DNA of 64,000 nt from Litomosoides sigmodontis (lineage: Eukaryota; Nematoda; Chromadorea; Rhabditida; Onchocercidae), in NCBI GenBank assembly GCA_963070105.1, contig OY718805.1, positions 2,803,501-2,867,500 of the forward strand, written 5' to 3'. The translations under genes were made by a program, and so were the position numbers. Positions within the stretch are counted from its first letter, which is position 1; each line of letters begins with the position of its first letter. Shown here in pieces: positions 40,544 through 54,100 of this stretch. A model generated the notes under the pieces. It was given only the letters and a program-made list of their open reading frames with translations, made no database searches and was not told the DNA's origin.

Positions 40544-41329
40544 TGCTTAGGGATTTGGAAAAATTGATGCTCGCTTGTAGTGGATGTTTTTAAACTGAAA
40601 TTTGACTTAATTAATAAGAAGTGAGGATATCCTCGTTATGGCACACAAATAATTTCAATTTTAAGCTTTCTTATCGTTTCCCTCTCTCTCGCCCTCTCTC
40701 TGTCTTCCGCTCTTTTTCCCCTTTCTCTTCAAAGTGCCTTTATTGCATAATTTGAGAATTACAATGTCCATTTGATTATGTAAACTCATTTACACTCATC
40801 GTCTATGTCGTTTAAAAAAATGTAAAAAATAAATGCATGTAAATGATTTGTTACTAAAACATCAAAAATAATTCCGCCTTTTGCCATTGAATTAATTACA
40901 GTATAAAAATGACCAAACAATAAATAGCCAATTGTTAGTGTCTGTGAAGGCAAAAAAAAACAAATAGAAAATATTCAAAAGCATTAATTAATTAATCGCT
41001 CATTTGAAGAAATAATTTCCTTTCCCAAAAAAATGCATAAATTTAAGCAGTCGAAAATGAAAACAACTGAAGTTTGAAGTAAAACAATTTAAAAAATGTG
41101 TTAAAAGTGTTTTTTTTTTCGGACAATTTTACAATCAATTCTTTCATTTCATTTACTTATCAATTAAGCATTCGTATTTGCCAGCATTTTCTCAAAATTA
41201 CAATTGCTTTATCAGAATGAACTGCTGAAATACTTAAATTTAAAACTGAAAACGGTTGTCTAACTACCATAATTACTTAATTTATATATTTTGACGAAAT
41301 AGTGAAAATTAAGAAATGAAGTAGCGCAG

Positions 41330-42074
41330 TTAATCGTTGACTTTTACTTCGTTTATCATACGATTACGTTCCATTTCCATATTTTCAATTCTTTCAAACA
41401 TTTTTACATTGAAATGATTGATACGACGTTGTAGCTGTAAGAGTTATTAGCGTACGTGCTATGTGTGTTTGTTGAAAGAAAATGACAAATATTTTTCACT
41501 TCGTAAATTTTTAACACTAAGAGTTGTGCACAAAAATTTTTAAAAGTTATTTTATTTAAAAGTTGTTAAAAAAGTTATTTTAAAATGTTTAAAAGCAAGT
41601 GAATTTTAAAAAGTTACTACGCAGACGTTATTTAAAATTCATTGCTACAACAAAAGCATTCAAAATTTTTGTGCGTAATTGCTTTATTCCACACATAACC
41701 ATTCAGAAACTTATTGGAAATTTAATTTAAAATAAAATGATTAAAATGAAAAATTAACTTCAATAATGAAATCATTAAAATAAAACTTGCAATGTTCAAC
41801 ATAAATTACTCAAATTCCTTGAAATTTATTAATTAATTTGCAACTCTTTTTATTTTTAAATTGAGAAATTTATTTGTTTGTATGTTCTGTTTTTCAAACT
41901 TCTAACTCTGGTAATTGTGGAATCTCGGAAGTCGTTGATCAATTTTATTTGAATTTCCAAATATTGAATATTCCAAAGCATTGATGACGGCAACGTTGTT
42001 GTTGAGCTTGTCGATGATGAGGTTGAGGATTTGCTCTGTTGACACATTTCTGCTGATGGCATCCTCGTCCTCAT
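41330..42074 (-). CDS. Candidate small coiled-coil protein, two exons, unknown
   Basis: I do not recognise this gene. On the minus strand, exon A runs from the ATG at 42074 down to 41907 (donor GTTAGA) and exon B from 41434 down to 41330 (acceptor CTTACAG, TAA stop). Phases agree and give about 90 residues. The ATG lies 9 bases after an ATTCAG, the spacing expected for spliced-leader addition. The first half is rich in Ser and Thr. The second half, from about LWNIQYLEIQIKL through RINHFNVKMFERIENMEMER, has a heptad-like pattern typical of a coiled coil. Caution: exon A is also open in another frame that reads plausibly but lacks a start and fitting splice sites. It lies in the loop between the inverted repeat arms. 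Confidence 0.4.
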
Positions 42075-44320
42075 TTCAATTTGCTGAATTTTTAAAATTA
42101 AATTAAAGCATCTTTAACTAATTGTTAGACTATCAAGCTAATTTGGAAAGATATACGAGAACGTGAGATAAATTGTGCATTATCCTGTTTCAATTTAAAT
42201 TTCAACATTTCTTTTGTGTTCTTTGTTTTTCACAAACTGAAACTGTGAAAGATGAAGCAATAGGGGAATGTTTTTTTCCCCTCTTTTAATAAAATTTAAA
42301 TTTAGAAGTAAGCAATATGACAGTTTGTCATATTTGATATTAATATTCTTTCAAAAAAGGAAGGAAATGTTTCTGTCACGTATGAAATTACTTGGAATAA
42401 GGAATATGTGAAGAATTCTACGGCGATTGATTTTTAAATTCCCTCTATTAACCTTTAAATTTGACTGATCAGCGTTTGAAATCATAAAAAATTGGAAAAA
42501 AAGCAGGATCTTAAGATCATCATTTATTTTTTGTAAACAAAATCAAGCAATTGGTAAAATGCTGCAGCAAAAAAAAAATTACAGATATTTTAGCTTTTTA
42601 GCATATTTTTAAACTCCTCAAAAGAGAGATAACAAATTTTGAATGATTAAAATTTTAGGAAAGAATTGCATTTGCTAAATATTTATGAATTTCTTTATAA
42701 TGACAACAACACTGTTATCCACTCAAGACAAGACCGCTTCAGGCGGTTAAATTTCGGATAATTTTCGTTACTTTGTAAATTTTCCGAGTTAAAAACTCAA
42801 CGAAACCTGAAATTCTCTCTCAATGAGCTGAAGTGATTTTGTGGTTATTATCCTGATTTTTGGAGGTGAATAACAGCATTACTAATAGTGGCCATAACGT
42901 GTAACGTGCAATATTCCATTAAATTTGAGCAAAAATTATCAATTCAAATAAATGCATTATTATAAAAGAATAGGTGTGAATTTCCGTGCTTTGTTTCACA
43001 AAAAAATTTGAGTGCTTAAAAATTAATCGAGTTGTTTTTTCTTTAATTGTAAATATTTTAAGGTAAACAAATTTGTAAAATTATTAAGGAAGGATTTTGA
43101 ATGTTAAAGATGGATGAGTAACGCTACGTCTGTCCACTTCTCTCTCCTCTCATTTCACAAGTGGTAATTTCGAACAGATCGACGAACAAGCGATGCATTT
43201 CAGTTACTAACTAATTTAGCTTAAGTGAGCTTAAGTGAATTATTGATGCAATTAGTTTTGAGCTATTGAATTAGTTGCTAAATTGATGATTGATCTTAGC
43301 TCATCACGTCGGAATATTTTTACGGATAACGTATGACTGGTCACACTTGAACATTTCAACAGATAACGTATGGTAAGTAACATGCATTTACTATGCATAA
43401 TGGAATAGTTAAGTTTTATATTACCTGTAAATTCATTACTCTGAAGTTATCGAAATGAGAATTTGAGCAAATTTGTTTACAAAATTAATATTTCTACCTT
43501 ATTTTCTCGCTGTTGATATGCTTGCTGTCAATAAATCAATGTGTAGCAATGAATGTTTTTTTTTTCGCTTTAGAATTTAACAAATTTTTCAAATATTTCA
43601 CAATTTATTCAAAAAAAAAATTTTTTTCTTTTTTCTTTGCATAGCAACCTTTATAACATCTACGTTTAACGACGAATGTATTTAGGCTTTAGGATTAAAT
43701 TTAAATATATTACATATTTTTAATAACTATGAATAATCACGAACGAAGTACAATGAAATTGTAAATTTTAATTCTGATATATCAGACTATTATTTATGTG
43801 CACACTAAGCCATTATGCGATTTTTCTTGCCTCACTAAAATAATAAAGCAAATGACTAGCAATAATAATTATTTATTCCGAAAGAGAGAGAGATACAGAG
43901 AGAGATGGAGAGGAGAGAGATAGAGGGGCACGAAGAGAAATTCTATTTCACGTGGGAAAAAAGTGCAATAATGCGTCAAAGATCATAATTTACACTAGCA
44001 ATCAAAACGATTTAAAAGAGTAATTTAAACTATTCATTTTCGTTTTCTTTTTTTTACATGAAATTGAAGATGAAAACAATATTTAATAAAAAAAGAAGAT
44101 TCTCAATTTTTTATTCATGAAGAATTAACCAATTAAAAATGCGCAATTTAATTTAAACATAAAATATTTTAAAATCTTTTTCCTTCTTCAAACTTTTTTT
44201 TTCTCTCGCTCTCTCATTCTTCCCCTTTTCTCTGTCCCTTTTTTCCTTTTTCTGTCTATTGATGATATTTAGACAAAATTTTTGAGCATATAAAAAGTTT
44301 TGTTCCCTTAAATACAACAA

Positions 44321-44437
44321 ATGTCTAATTACAACAACGACAACAAGTATCGCCTCAATAACAATCACAACGATGACGGTAGCGGTAGCGGCAAAGAACC
44401 ATTTGCGCCAACGCCAGTGGAAGACGAAGAACGCATT
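44321..44437 (+). CDS. Possible isolated first coding exon, unknown
   Basis: An ATG at 44321 opens a frame rich in Asn, Asp and Gly, followed by KEPFAPTPVEDEERI and a good donor (ATT|GTTAGT) at 44438. Codon use looks more like coding DNA than its surroundings. I cannot find a downstream exon that continues it. The antisense frame is a Val/Ile-rich by-product. It could also be non-coding sequence with AAC-type repeats. Confidence 0.22.
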
Positions 44438-45806
44438 GTTAGTTTGCACACATGAGTGATCAGGATATATATCAAAATTGAGTTAGAATTCCGGATTTTC
44501 ATTTCTTTTCTTTAAAATAACAACTTTCATCAGTGAGTGCATATCTTCGATTTCATTTCAACAGGATATGGATGAGCATTAATTCAAATAATTAATTCAA
44601 ATCTGAATGCTTGGATTTTTAGAATTTACTGGCAAGTAATCATCAAATTTCATGCTGACGACTATCTTCCTGAACTATTTAGCAAAAATTCCAGTAATTA
44701 ATTTCAACTATCGCAAATAATCTGTTGACTAATTTTAGCAATTCAATGTTTCCTTTTTTTTTCTTTTTCTTCGCTGTGGATGGAAATGACGGTGATAGAT
44801 GGCATATTTTTTTTGGCACTTTCAAATTGATAAAATTTTTCATTTCTATCAATTAAATTGTTTAGTTAAAGATATGAAGAAGGAATAAATTTGATTTTTC
44901 AATTCAAAATTTTCACTTTTCTCCCTCGATTTTTCTTCTATTTTCTCCTTTGATTTTCCGTTTTTGAAAATATAGGAAATTGGAATAATTGAAGATTGCT
45001 GGTAGCAAAGCAAATATGTAATCAGTCTAACTCACTTTCCACTTGTATTTATGAATTTTTAAATTTCGTGGAGAACTTAAAAAGTTTCAAATCAACCCGG
45101 AGAAGAGGAAAAACGTTGTCCCAAACATTTAATCTCGTTTTAGGCATTCTTTTATTTCTACTTCATTTTCAAGAAAAATTAACTTTACAAGAAAGATATT
45201 TTCTTCTTTGTCATCCTCATGAAATATTAATTTTTCAATTATCAAACAGCGAAATAAGAGATTGCAAAAAGAAATTTTGTATTTTTGGTAACAATACGTC
45301 ATTGAATAACCATTAAAATCTTGAAAATGATAAGAAAATTTTAAAAATTATTTCATGAGAATGTATTTTTTTCAAAATACATTTTTTTGCTCACTTCCGC
45401 TTTTATTATTTTGCAAGAACAATTGCAAATATTTCTGGGAAATTTCCCATAAAAATTTCCAATAATTAACAAAATTAAATTATAGCAAAAATATTATACA
45501 ATAAATTTTATAACAAATTAATAAAGAATGCAACAAACTGCACTTGGAAAATATTGCAAAACTAGCGCTTATAATTTCAAAATGTTCCACTTCAAACTTT
45601 TTACAAGACGCACAGCCATTTTGCCATACAAAGAAAATTATTTAAATGTTAGTGACGACATTTTTACGCATAAGTTTTAGAGTTTATCCTACAAGTGAAT
45701 TTTTCGTGTTACACTCATCTTGCATATTACTACCGAAATTTACGAATTGGTGGAAGAAAAAAACCTAACAAATAAGTTTGCTCAACTCATCCTTTCGATT
45801 TCAATT

Positions 45807-45968
45807 TAAAAATTTGAATATTTTCATTATGTTGTTGTTAGTTGCTAAAAAATTTGAATATTTTCATTACGTTGTTGTTAGTTGCTAAAAAATTTGAATA
45901 TTTTCATTATGTTGTTGTTAGTTGCTAAAAAATTTGAATATTTTCATTATGTTGTTGTTAGTTGTTAT
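45807..45968 (+). repeat. 40-base minisatellite, about four copies
   Basis: Unit of 40 bases (GTTGCTAAAAAATTTGAATA followed by a segment ending GTTGTTGTTA), repeated with only one or two single-base differences between copies. Units start at 45841, 45881 and 45921, with partial units at both ends. Confidence 0.95.
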
Positions 45969-47344
45969 AATTCAAAGCGCTACTTGTTATATTTAAGTCT
46001 TACCATACAATAGCATTATTCGTTCGTAATTTAAAGTTTTTGGAATTCACAGCTACAAAATTAAATATGTTTCATAGATCACTTCACAAATTTAGCTCAC
46101 AATTTTTTACTAAATTTCACTCATCGATTCGCTCTGTCACTCATCTTACCTACTTCTTCCGGTAGTGTTTGAGTGATAAATCTCTTCTTTTATCGATACC
46201 ACAACAGCTTGCTTGTTGCCTAGCTGCTGCACCCACGCATTACTTATCAAAATTTCAAAATTCCATTTTACACTCTTCTCTAACCTTCAACATAGCTCAT
46301 GTCATTGTTTAAATTTTGATTTTAGGCAAAATAATGTTTCTCGCCTTATTCAAATCTTCAAGTTTTAAATGCATATTTTTCTTGCGGCTTTAAAACTAAG
46401 CATTTTTCAATACTTTTTATTGAAAGTACTGAAGAAAAAAATTATCACAAAATTACAAAAACATCATTGTACATCAATGGTTTATAAAATGCAAATTAAA
46501 ATATTTACTATTCAATTAATTAGAGTGCTTACTGTAAAATTGTTTGTGGTAAGAAAATTTGAAATTTCTATTCTTTGACATTTGTACCAAATACTTATAT
46601 TAATTAAGATTGTTCAAAATTGGCTTAATTAATTCCACATAGTTCAGCTTTTCAGTGAGGAATGCGTGGAACTTCAATTTTTGGTTGCTAATAAATAAAA
46701 ATTTTCAGTTTGTTCAATTTAAATTGCCTTTTGAATGTGTGATATAATCACGGTCTTCAGATAGGACAATTTTGTGGCATTTAATTTAATAAAAAAAAAA
46801 GCGAATAACTAATTGAATTGAAGTTTTCTTCTATTACATTGTGTTACTCGGGTAGCACAGTGAAAAAATAGATGAGGCAAAAAAAAAACGATGACACTTC
46901 TTAAGATTAATGGAATCATATAATTTTAAAAAGCTGTGAAAAATGATATTTCTCTTAATTGTTTCCAATTTTGTGATGCAAAATTCCTTTTCCTCCCGTT
47001 TTTTTTTTACAAAATTTTTACAAAAGAAAGGGAAAAAAATGTGGATGAGATGAAATGATTGTGTTCGAAAAAAAAATTAGTTATTGAAAATTAAAAAATT
47101 TTCATTCAATCCTGAAAATCGTTTATAACGTATGTGTTTTTCAATTTGGAAAATGATTGTTATCGAAGTAGTTGTTTTGTTTGTTAGTTTTTTCCGCTCC
47201 TTTTTTTTTCAATTTTTCCTATTTTCTTTGAAATTAAGAGAATTTTTTTTTTTGTAAAATATCCACGAATTAGCATGTTTTTTCCATCAAAGCATAAATA
47301 ATTTTTTGTTTGAAAACGCAGATGCTAACACTCATTTTGCAAGG

Positions 47345-47758
47345 ATGAATGAAAGAGGTACGGTAAATTGGCTAATAAACTAGCGAATAATCATATGACA
47401 ATAAAGTGCAACTAACTTTTAACCTTTGAACTCTGTGATAGTTTTGTTTTAGGAAAAAGGAAGAAAAAATGCTAATTGTAAAGTAATCATTTTTGATTAA
47501 GAATTTGCCTAAAACATTTGGAAATTTGCCTGTTCACATTTATTAGTGAAAAATAATGATTGTTGAATTACTGAACAAAATAGCTATAAATAATTTAGCG
47601 GTAAAAAAAAACTATCTGTTCAGAATAATGCGCCCTTATTTCATTTATTAATTACGAAGTTTTGTTCATTTATTATCTTTCATTGATAATTTTTGCAACT
47701 GAAATTTGAAATGCGCAAAAAATTAATTCATTCTTATGGCACTAAATGTGGTCGTTTA
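47345..47758 (-). repeat. Right arm of the inverted repeat
   Basis: Partner of 40131-40543 in opposite orientation, separated from it by about 6.8 kb. The two could be ends of one large fold-back element, an inverted segmental duplication, or two members of a dispersed non-autonomous repeat family. Genome-wide copy number, which cannot be seen here, would decide between these. Confidence 0.93.
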
Positions 47759-50700
47759 ATTTTCGACCATAAATTATTACTACCATTCAATTGTGCATTT
47801 GTGAAGCGATGAATGTAAACTTTTTAATGCTTTTCATAGTTGCAATTTACATTTCATAACTGAGACGTTTCAGTAAGTAAAGGAAAGCAAAAACGGAAAA
47901 CTTTCTTGCAATATTTTAGTTTGCTTTTTTTTCCACAACTTTTTTTTTTTTTAAAAAAAGAAAAAATTTCACTCAACAACTTTTGCTATTTATTTTAGCC
48001 TTTGAAACAACTGATTGGTACTTCTCGCAGCCAATTTTCCTCTACTTAATGTGTGCATATGTATAGGTGTAATCAGGTGCTATCATAAACCACAAATTCA
48101 GAATTTTAATTTTGGAATCCGCCCTCTAAAAGTTTGCTTTTTCGAAATGGAAAATTTAGTTCCTTTTTTTTGCCATTAATTGTTTTTAAAAATGAAAGGT
48201 TACATTTTGGAATGAAAAGTAAAACGTTGCACAGAACAAGTGCTAATGCATTAAGCAGTACTTTGCAGACGGAAATTTACCTTCACAACGGCGCAAAAGT
48301 TGGATTGAAATTTCCATTTTAATGATTTTTGTAAAATTGTTGGGCTAAGATGAAATTAGAAATCAGTATATTCATGGTTAGTAAGCAAATGGTTCCTAGA
48401 CGGTGGCATAAATAGATTGAATTTTATTCACACAATGATGGAAGTGCTTTTTTTTATTTTTACATTTTCAGAAAATTGTTTTTTTTTTCAAAAAAAAATT
48501 GAGAAAAAGGGAAAATTTAAAAATTAGAAGTTTAATGTTGAATGTTTGATAATCAAAGTTGGAATTCTCAAATGTGCCTTCATTTTGTGTTTCATTCTGA
48601 AATTTATTAAATCAAACAATTTCAGACCCAACTAACTGATGACATTAAAAGAAATTAACTAAAGATGTAGAAGACGACAGGAGCAATATGCTTCAATTAT
48701 CAAACCTTTCGTAACATGAAGATTTGTTTCTAAGTAATTTGTATTTCCGATGAATTCAAATTAAAAATTTAAACGACAAATTTTTTTCATCTTCAAGAAT
48801 TCATTTATTTGTAAAAGTAATTGAATGTAGTACTTTTATTTTAATAACTTTCACTTTAATTTTCTTTTCTTCCTGCTTTTTCTTTCCTTTTTTTTTTCGT
48901 TAATTTTGCTGTACAATTTGCGTGTGACGCTGAAAGAGGAACCGTTACGACGAACAATTTTCAAGGGTATAACTGCTGGAAATTATAATTTTCAAAATTA
49001 TTTGCAAAATACTAACAAATTTTTACTGTGCCGTTGACGCAGACAAATTTCCGCCATTGTTTGGGCGGAGTGAGTTGGCGCAATTATTACAGATTGGAAA
49101 GAGTGGAAGTTGAGGTGGAGGAACGGAATACCGGCAAATGAAAGTAGCATTCATCAATTCTTCTTCTTATTATTATTATCCATTCTTATCATTGTTCAAA
49201 TCAGTCATGCAGTAATGCATGCTGAACACTTTTAACAATTCCTTGCTATTTTAATTTTTCATTTTTAAGTATTCCTATTCAATATTTCATGTACCACATT
49301 AGGGTGTTTCGTCCATCGAACAACAAATATCCGCCCGTTATGTTTGATAATTATCATTTCAATTTACATCGAATTTTGTTTAGTTGCAAATTAAGATAAT
49401 AATTTCTAAGTGTTACTTGAAGCAGTCGTTTTTCTTTGAGTGCATGATGTTGTAGCTTTGAATAAGTTTAAAACTAATTAGCTTTATGTTATGTGACAGG
49501 AAAAAATTGAACAAATGATTGACAGCTTGTGGCGCATTTTTGTTTTTACGTTGTTTAATTTCGTCTAAAATTTGCTACTCGCTCCTCCCACTTTGTCCAA
49601 TTTTCTTTTCACCTATTCAGTCTTATCAAATAAGTCTTCAGACTGATTTTGACCAGCAAGCGAAAGTCATCAAAAATAAGATTTTGAATTGCGCATTTGA
49701 TATTTCGTAAAACATTACATGATGTTTGCAAAATTGTCGAAAAAGGTGATGCCTAATAACCTACGAATTTCTACAACCATAGCAACCTGCTAATAATAAA
49801 ATTAGTAATATATAATAAATACAATAAAAATTAGCAATCATAATAAGCGATCATAATAAAATAGCCTTACTACTAATATTCACAATAATATTCCTTTTTG
49901 CAAAACTATACCAAAAAATACATATTTTAATAAATTCATAATTAATTTTTGACATTACAACAACTGAATAGCTGTCAGAATAAAATTCTTCTCATCATTT
50001 TTTATTTTTTTAAAATTAATTTTAACAATTTACATGTATTCAATTCTTCTAACTGCTTAATTAATTCTCTTATACTTAATGGTTCACGCACATTTAAAAT
50101 AAAATTTCAAATAACGACTGCTTAGAATTTAATGCAAAATCATTTAATATTTCTCTATGCATCATTGTTTTTAGCATTTGCATCCATACCGTTGCAGTGC
50201 GGATGTACCATTCAATTGCCACACTTTAATCCGTTTTAAATTTACTATTTCGTATAATTTTTTAAAAGAAAAAACTGGTGATTTTTTAGTGGAACACGAT
50301 TGCTAGTGAAATTACGGACAAAGAAGGAATTTAAAAATTCACTTAAACAAATCTGCACCAAAGTCTGTCTGCTCCATTATGTTCCTTTCTTTTGAAATTA
50401 TTAAAAAAGCTTTTCGTGAAGGAAAATTTTACTACATATGCTATCCGTTTGTAATGATTTTCACAATTCTACTACTTAAAATTTTTAATTTATGAAGCTA
50501 TGCGTTCGTAGTGAAATTGCTTAGGAAATGGATAGTTTGAGATTACGTAGAATTTGTAATTATTTCATTTCATAGCTCTGAAATTAAAAAAAAACTTGTT
50601 TTACTCGGTGCTTTCGCCGTTTCTTTTTTCGTTCCGTAAAGCTATTTCCCAATAATTTCTGTTAATTTCTAATCTGATCATTTCGAAAATTTCGCTAAGA

Positions 50701-51177
50701 ATTTCCTCCTTTCTATTTGAAATCGAAAATTTTTTTTTCTCTCACTTTTTTTTCCTGAATAGTTTCCAGTTATTTCAAAGAAAAAAAAAATCGTGTTTTA
50801 TAATTTACAAAATAAATTTCATTTGTTCATTGCTTTCCTTCTTTGTTACAGTATTATTCATGGAATTTATCATTAAAAGTTTCAAGGTTGTTTGTACGTT
50901 TTAATTTATTCTAATTTCAAATTCAATCCTTTTTTTCGGTTATTCTTCACTTTTGCTCTTCGCCACTTTTTTTTTTCTGACCATTTCAGTGTTGGCTGAA
51001 AAGGATGGAGTTGCTGTGAAATTTATTAAATGGGGTAAAGAGATGAAGTTTAGGTAGAGATGAGTTTACCGTGTAACATTTAAGTTTTGAAATCAATTTT
51101 TAATTACAATTGTTTATTCAATTTGAAAATTCATACGATTGGAATTTCCATTCCTTTTTAGAGTTGGATTTTGGCCG

Positions 51178-54100
51178 ATGTACAACGTGCGACATACCGG
51201 CGCTTTAATACTTATGCTTTTACAGGTATATTATGTTCATAGTATAAGTATGAATAATTGGAGTAATTCATTTTTAATCATGCGCAGCACGATAGGAGTA
51301 GGAATTTTTGACATTAAATTAATGCAAATTAATTTTTGAATTTTAGTTTTTAAATTAAATTCTTTTATTTCTTTCACTTGTACATTTTTTAAGAAAAAAA
51401 AACCATAAATTTCACCACAATCAAATTGGATATTTTAACGGGCAGTTTACGATAGATAAATTAAAATGAACTAATTATTCAAACTTCTACCATTTACAAG
51501 TGTGGAATGTTAACGTCAAACTTCCATTTATTGAAAAGATATGAAACGATTTAATATTTTGCGAGGAGAAAAAAGAAAGTGAGAAAAAAATTTTGTCAAC
51601 TAATCGAAACCGGTCTTCTGAATAGCTCGCTCTCTCTCCCTCCTTCTTTGTCTCTCTCTCTCTCTTTCTTCGTTAGGTTAGAACCGGTTCAATTGATCCG
51701 AAATGAATCTTCTTGTTTTTTTTCCAATTATTATTTCATCATAACGGATAGAGTGCTAATAAAGTGAAAGAAAGATTGGATGAAATAAAACTAAAATTTC
51801 TGGATTGACCTATTCGTATAATATATCAGCATCCTGCAAAAAAATATTTCTTATTTTAATTAGAAATTATTTTCGCATAATTACATTTTATTATTTTGGA
51901 AACGAAAATTTAATTCGAAGGAAAGTGCTGCATTAAATTAATGAAGTTAATTTTTACACTATCATAACTCATGCTAACCATAACATTTGCTTTTACCGTA
52001 ATCTCCGAAAATTTAATTTTTCCTAGTTTCAGAAGTGTGTTTAGATGTGTGTATGCGTATGAGAGAGAGAGAAAGTGAGAGAGAGAAAAAGGGAGAGATA
52101 TTTTGCTACGATTACATGCATTTAGAAGAAGCGACCTGTATTATAATTTAACCTTTTTTTTCTTTTTGCGATGGACCAAAAGAACAACCTTTTCAGAAAA
52201 TGCCAAGAGACTGTGCTAGATGTCCATTCAAAAGCTAAGATTTAAAAAAAAAAACGTAAAAAAAACAAAGATATCAACGATATGAAATTGGCAAAGAAAT
52301 AAAGGACAAAAAAATACTTCAAGAATTACGAGATTAATTTGAGCAACTGCAATTAAGCATAAAAATTAAATTTTTTCTTTCTTCCCTCTCAACCATCACT
52401 GCTACAACTACAACTAAACAATTATAAAATTGTTAAAAAATTAAAAAAAGAAATTTTTTTAAAAAAAATGAAAAAATTAATTTTAGCAATTGTAATTAAA
52501 GCTTAAAATTAAATTTGCTTCGCACTTTCACTAGCGAGCAACAATAATTGTTTGTTATCAAATATTTCTTCGTTCAATTCTCATTCTTATTTTGATTAGT
52601 TGCCAAGCAATGACCAAAAAAAAAAGTGCTCACTCATAAATTTGCTCGTTGTTGTTGCTGCTAAAACTAATTAGCAATTTAAATTAGGAATTTTCGATAA
52701 TTTTCCAGCATTCTTCCACATTTTGACTAATTTTTTGCATTTTTTAATAAAATATTTAAATTCATTTTTGCTACTTTTTTTTTAATCAAAAATAGAAGTG
52801 CAGCAGTTCCCCAACAGCAACAAGGACTATGGATGATTTTTCAAGTGGTAATTAGTGGTGAATTAATTTGCACATTCATTTATCTATCAATCGGTACTGA
52901 TCTGATAACATGTGATTGGCACAATACCAACACTGCTAAAATTTTCTCCAAAATTAGCGAAAAAAAAAACTTCCAAAATTCCTGAAATGCTACTCAAATC
53001 ATTCTTTTGCAATATAATTTGCAAAAAAATAAAATACAATTTGTTGTGAAAAAATTAATGTTCAAATTTTTTTTCTTTTTTTTTTTGAAGAGCAAAGCAA
53101 AAAATAGATAATTAATAAGTGAAATAGTCTCGAATAATGGCAAAACCATATGGGAGCACCAGCAAGAAGAGTTCATTCACTTTTTGATAATTTCCTCTTT
53201 TTTTTCTGTTTGAAATAATTAGGTGAAATGCAGCAAAATTCACAATTATTAGAGTTGAAATTTAAGAGGCGAATGAATTCTAATTTTTAGCAATGTTTCA
53301 GATTCTACAGCAGACTGCTTGTACTCCAATTGATAATTCAATTCCAGGTATGTTTGAAAAATTTTGCTAAATTAAGTGTGCACCTTTTGCACTTCCTAAC
53401 AGCTTGCTTAATTTTAAAAAAAAAATAAAACAAATTTTTTTGTTGATTTTAAATTTATCTGTGAAAATGGCAAAATGAAATTTTACAGAGAAGCCAAGCA
53501 TACAGTGTGACTCGGATAGTATAACAGTTGTTTTTTCAACATCGAAGCCTTTCATTGGTCGAATATTTGTTAAGGGATACATTCAAGATAGCAATTGTGT
53601 TCAGGTAATTAATTTAAATTTAAATTAATTGCAATCAAATCAGCAGAAATTTAAATTTATAACATTTACTTAAGCCAAATGTAAGTAGATATTTGCTAAT
53701 TGATGCAAAAAAAAGATGAAGAAATTTTTTTACTTTATTACCCATTTTCACGACAAAAAGATTTTTTTATTTTCAACTTTCCTCAGTAATTATAATCACT
53801 AACTGATTGAATATATAATTGTTTCAATTTTTCCATCATTTTCAATAGAAAAATGCAAAGTTTAAAACAATAAAAATATTTAACTATAATTGAAATTGAA
53901 AAAATTTACCATTTATATAATTTTTTTGGTATTAAAAAAAGAAAAACAATATTTTTTTATTTATTCAATTAATTTAAGGTTGGAAATCAACATGAGCAAC
54001 ATAAATTTACAATAAAATTCAATCAATGCGGGTTACGTCGTTCACGAGAGGTTTGAATTTAGTAACTTTTTTAAAATTAACACTCATTTAATATAATAAT

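Larger units (their letters stand above)
39733..51177. other. Gene-poor 11.4-kb region
   Basis: Mostly AT-rich sequence without recognisable genes. It holds the two inverted repeat arms (40131-40543 and 47345-47758), a pyrimidine tract (about 40,680-40,735), a purine tract (about 43,880-43,930), a 40-base minisatellite (45807-45968), one candidate small gene on the minus strand (41330-42074) and one isolated candidate exon on the plus strand (44321-44437). A further exon-like stretch (50,989-51,034, AG before and GTAAAG after) could not be joined to anything. Confidence 0.6.

Noticed and set aside
44153..44449. Minus-strand frame with an apparent membrane helix (Val/Ile run)
   Set aside because: The Val/Ile run is the antisense of AAC/AAT-type codons and the tail is simple GA-rich sequence; no splice or family support.
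40131..47758. Interpretation of the inverted repeat pair as ends of a DNA transposon with its own transposase
   Set aside because: No transposase-like frame is present in the 6.8-kb interior and no target-site duplication is seen at the outer ends; left as an open question about a fold-back or dispersed repeat.
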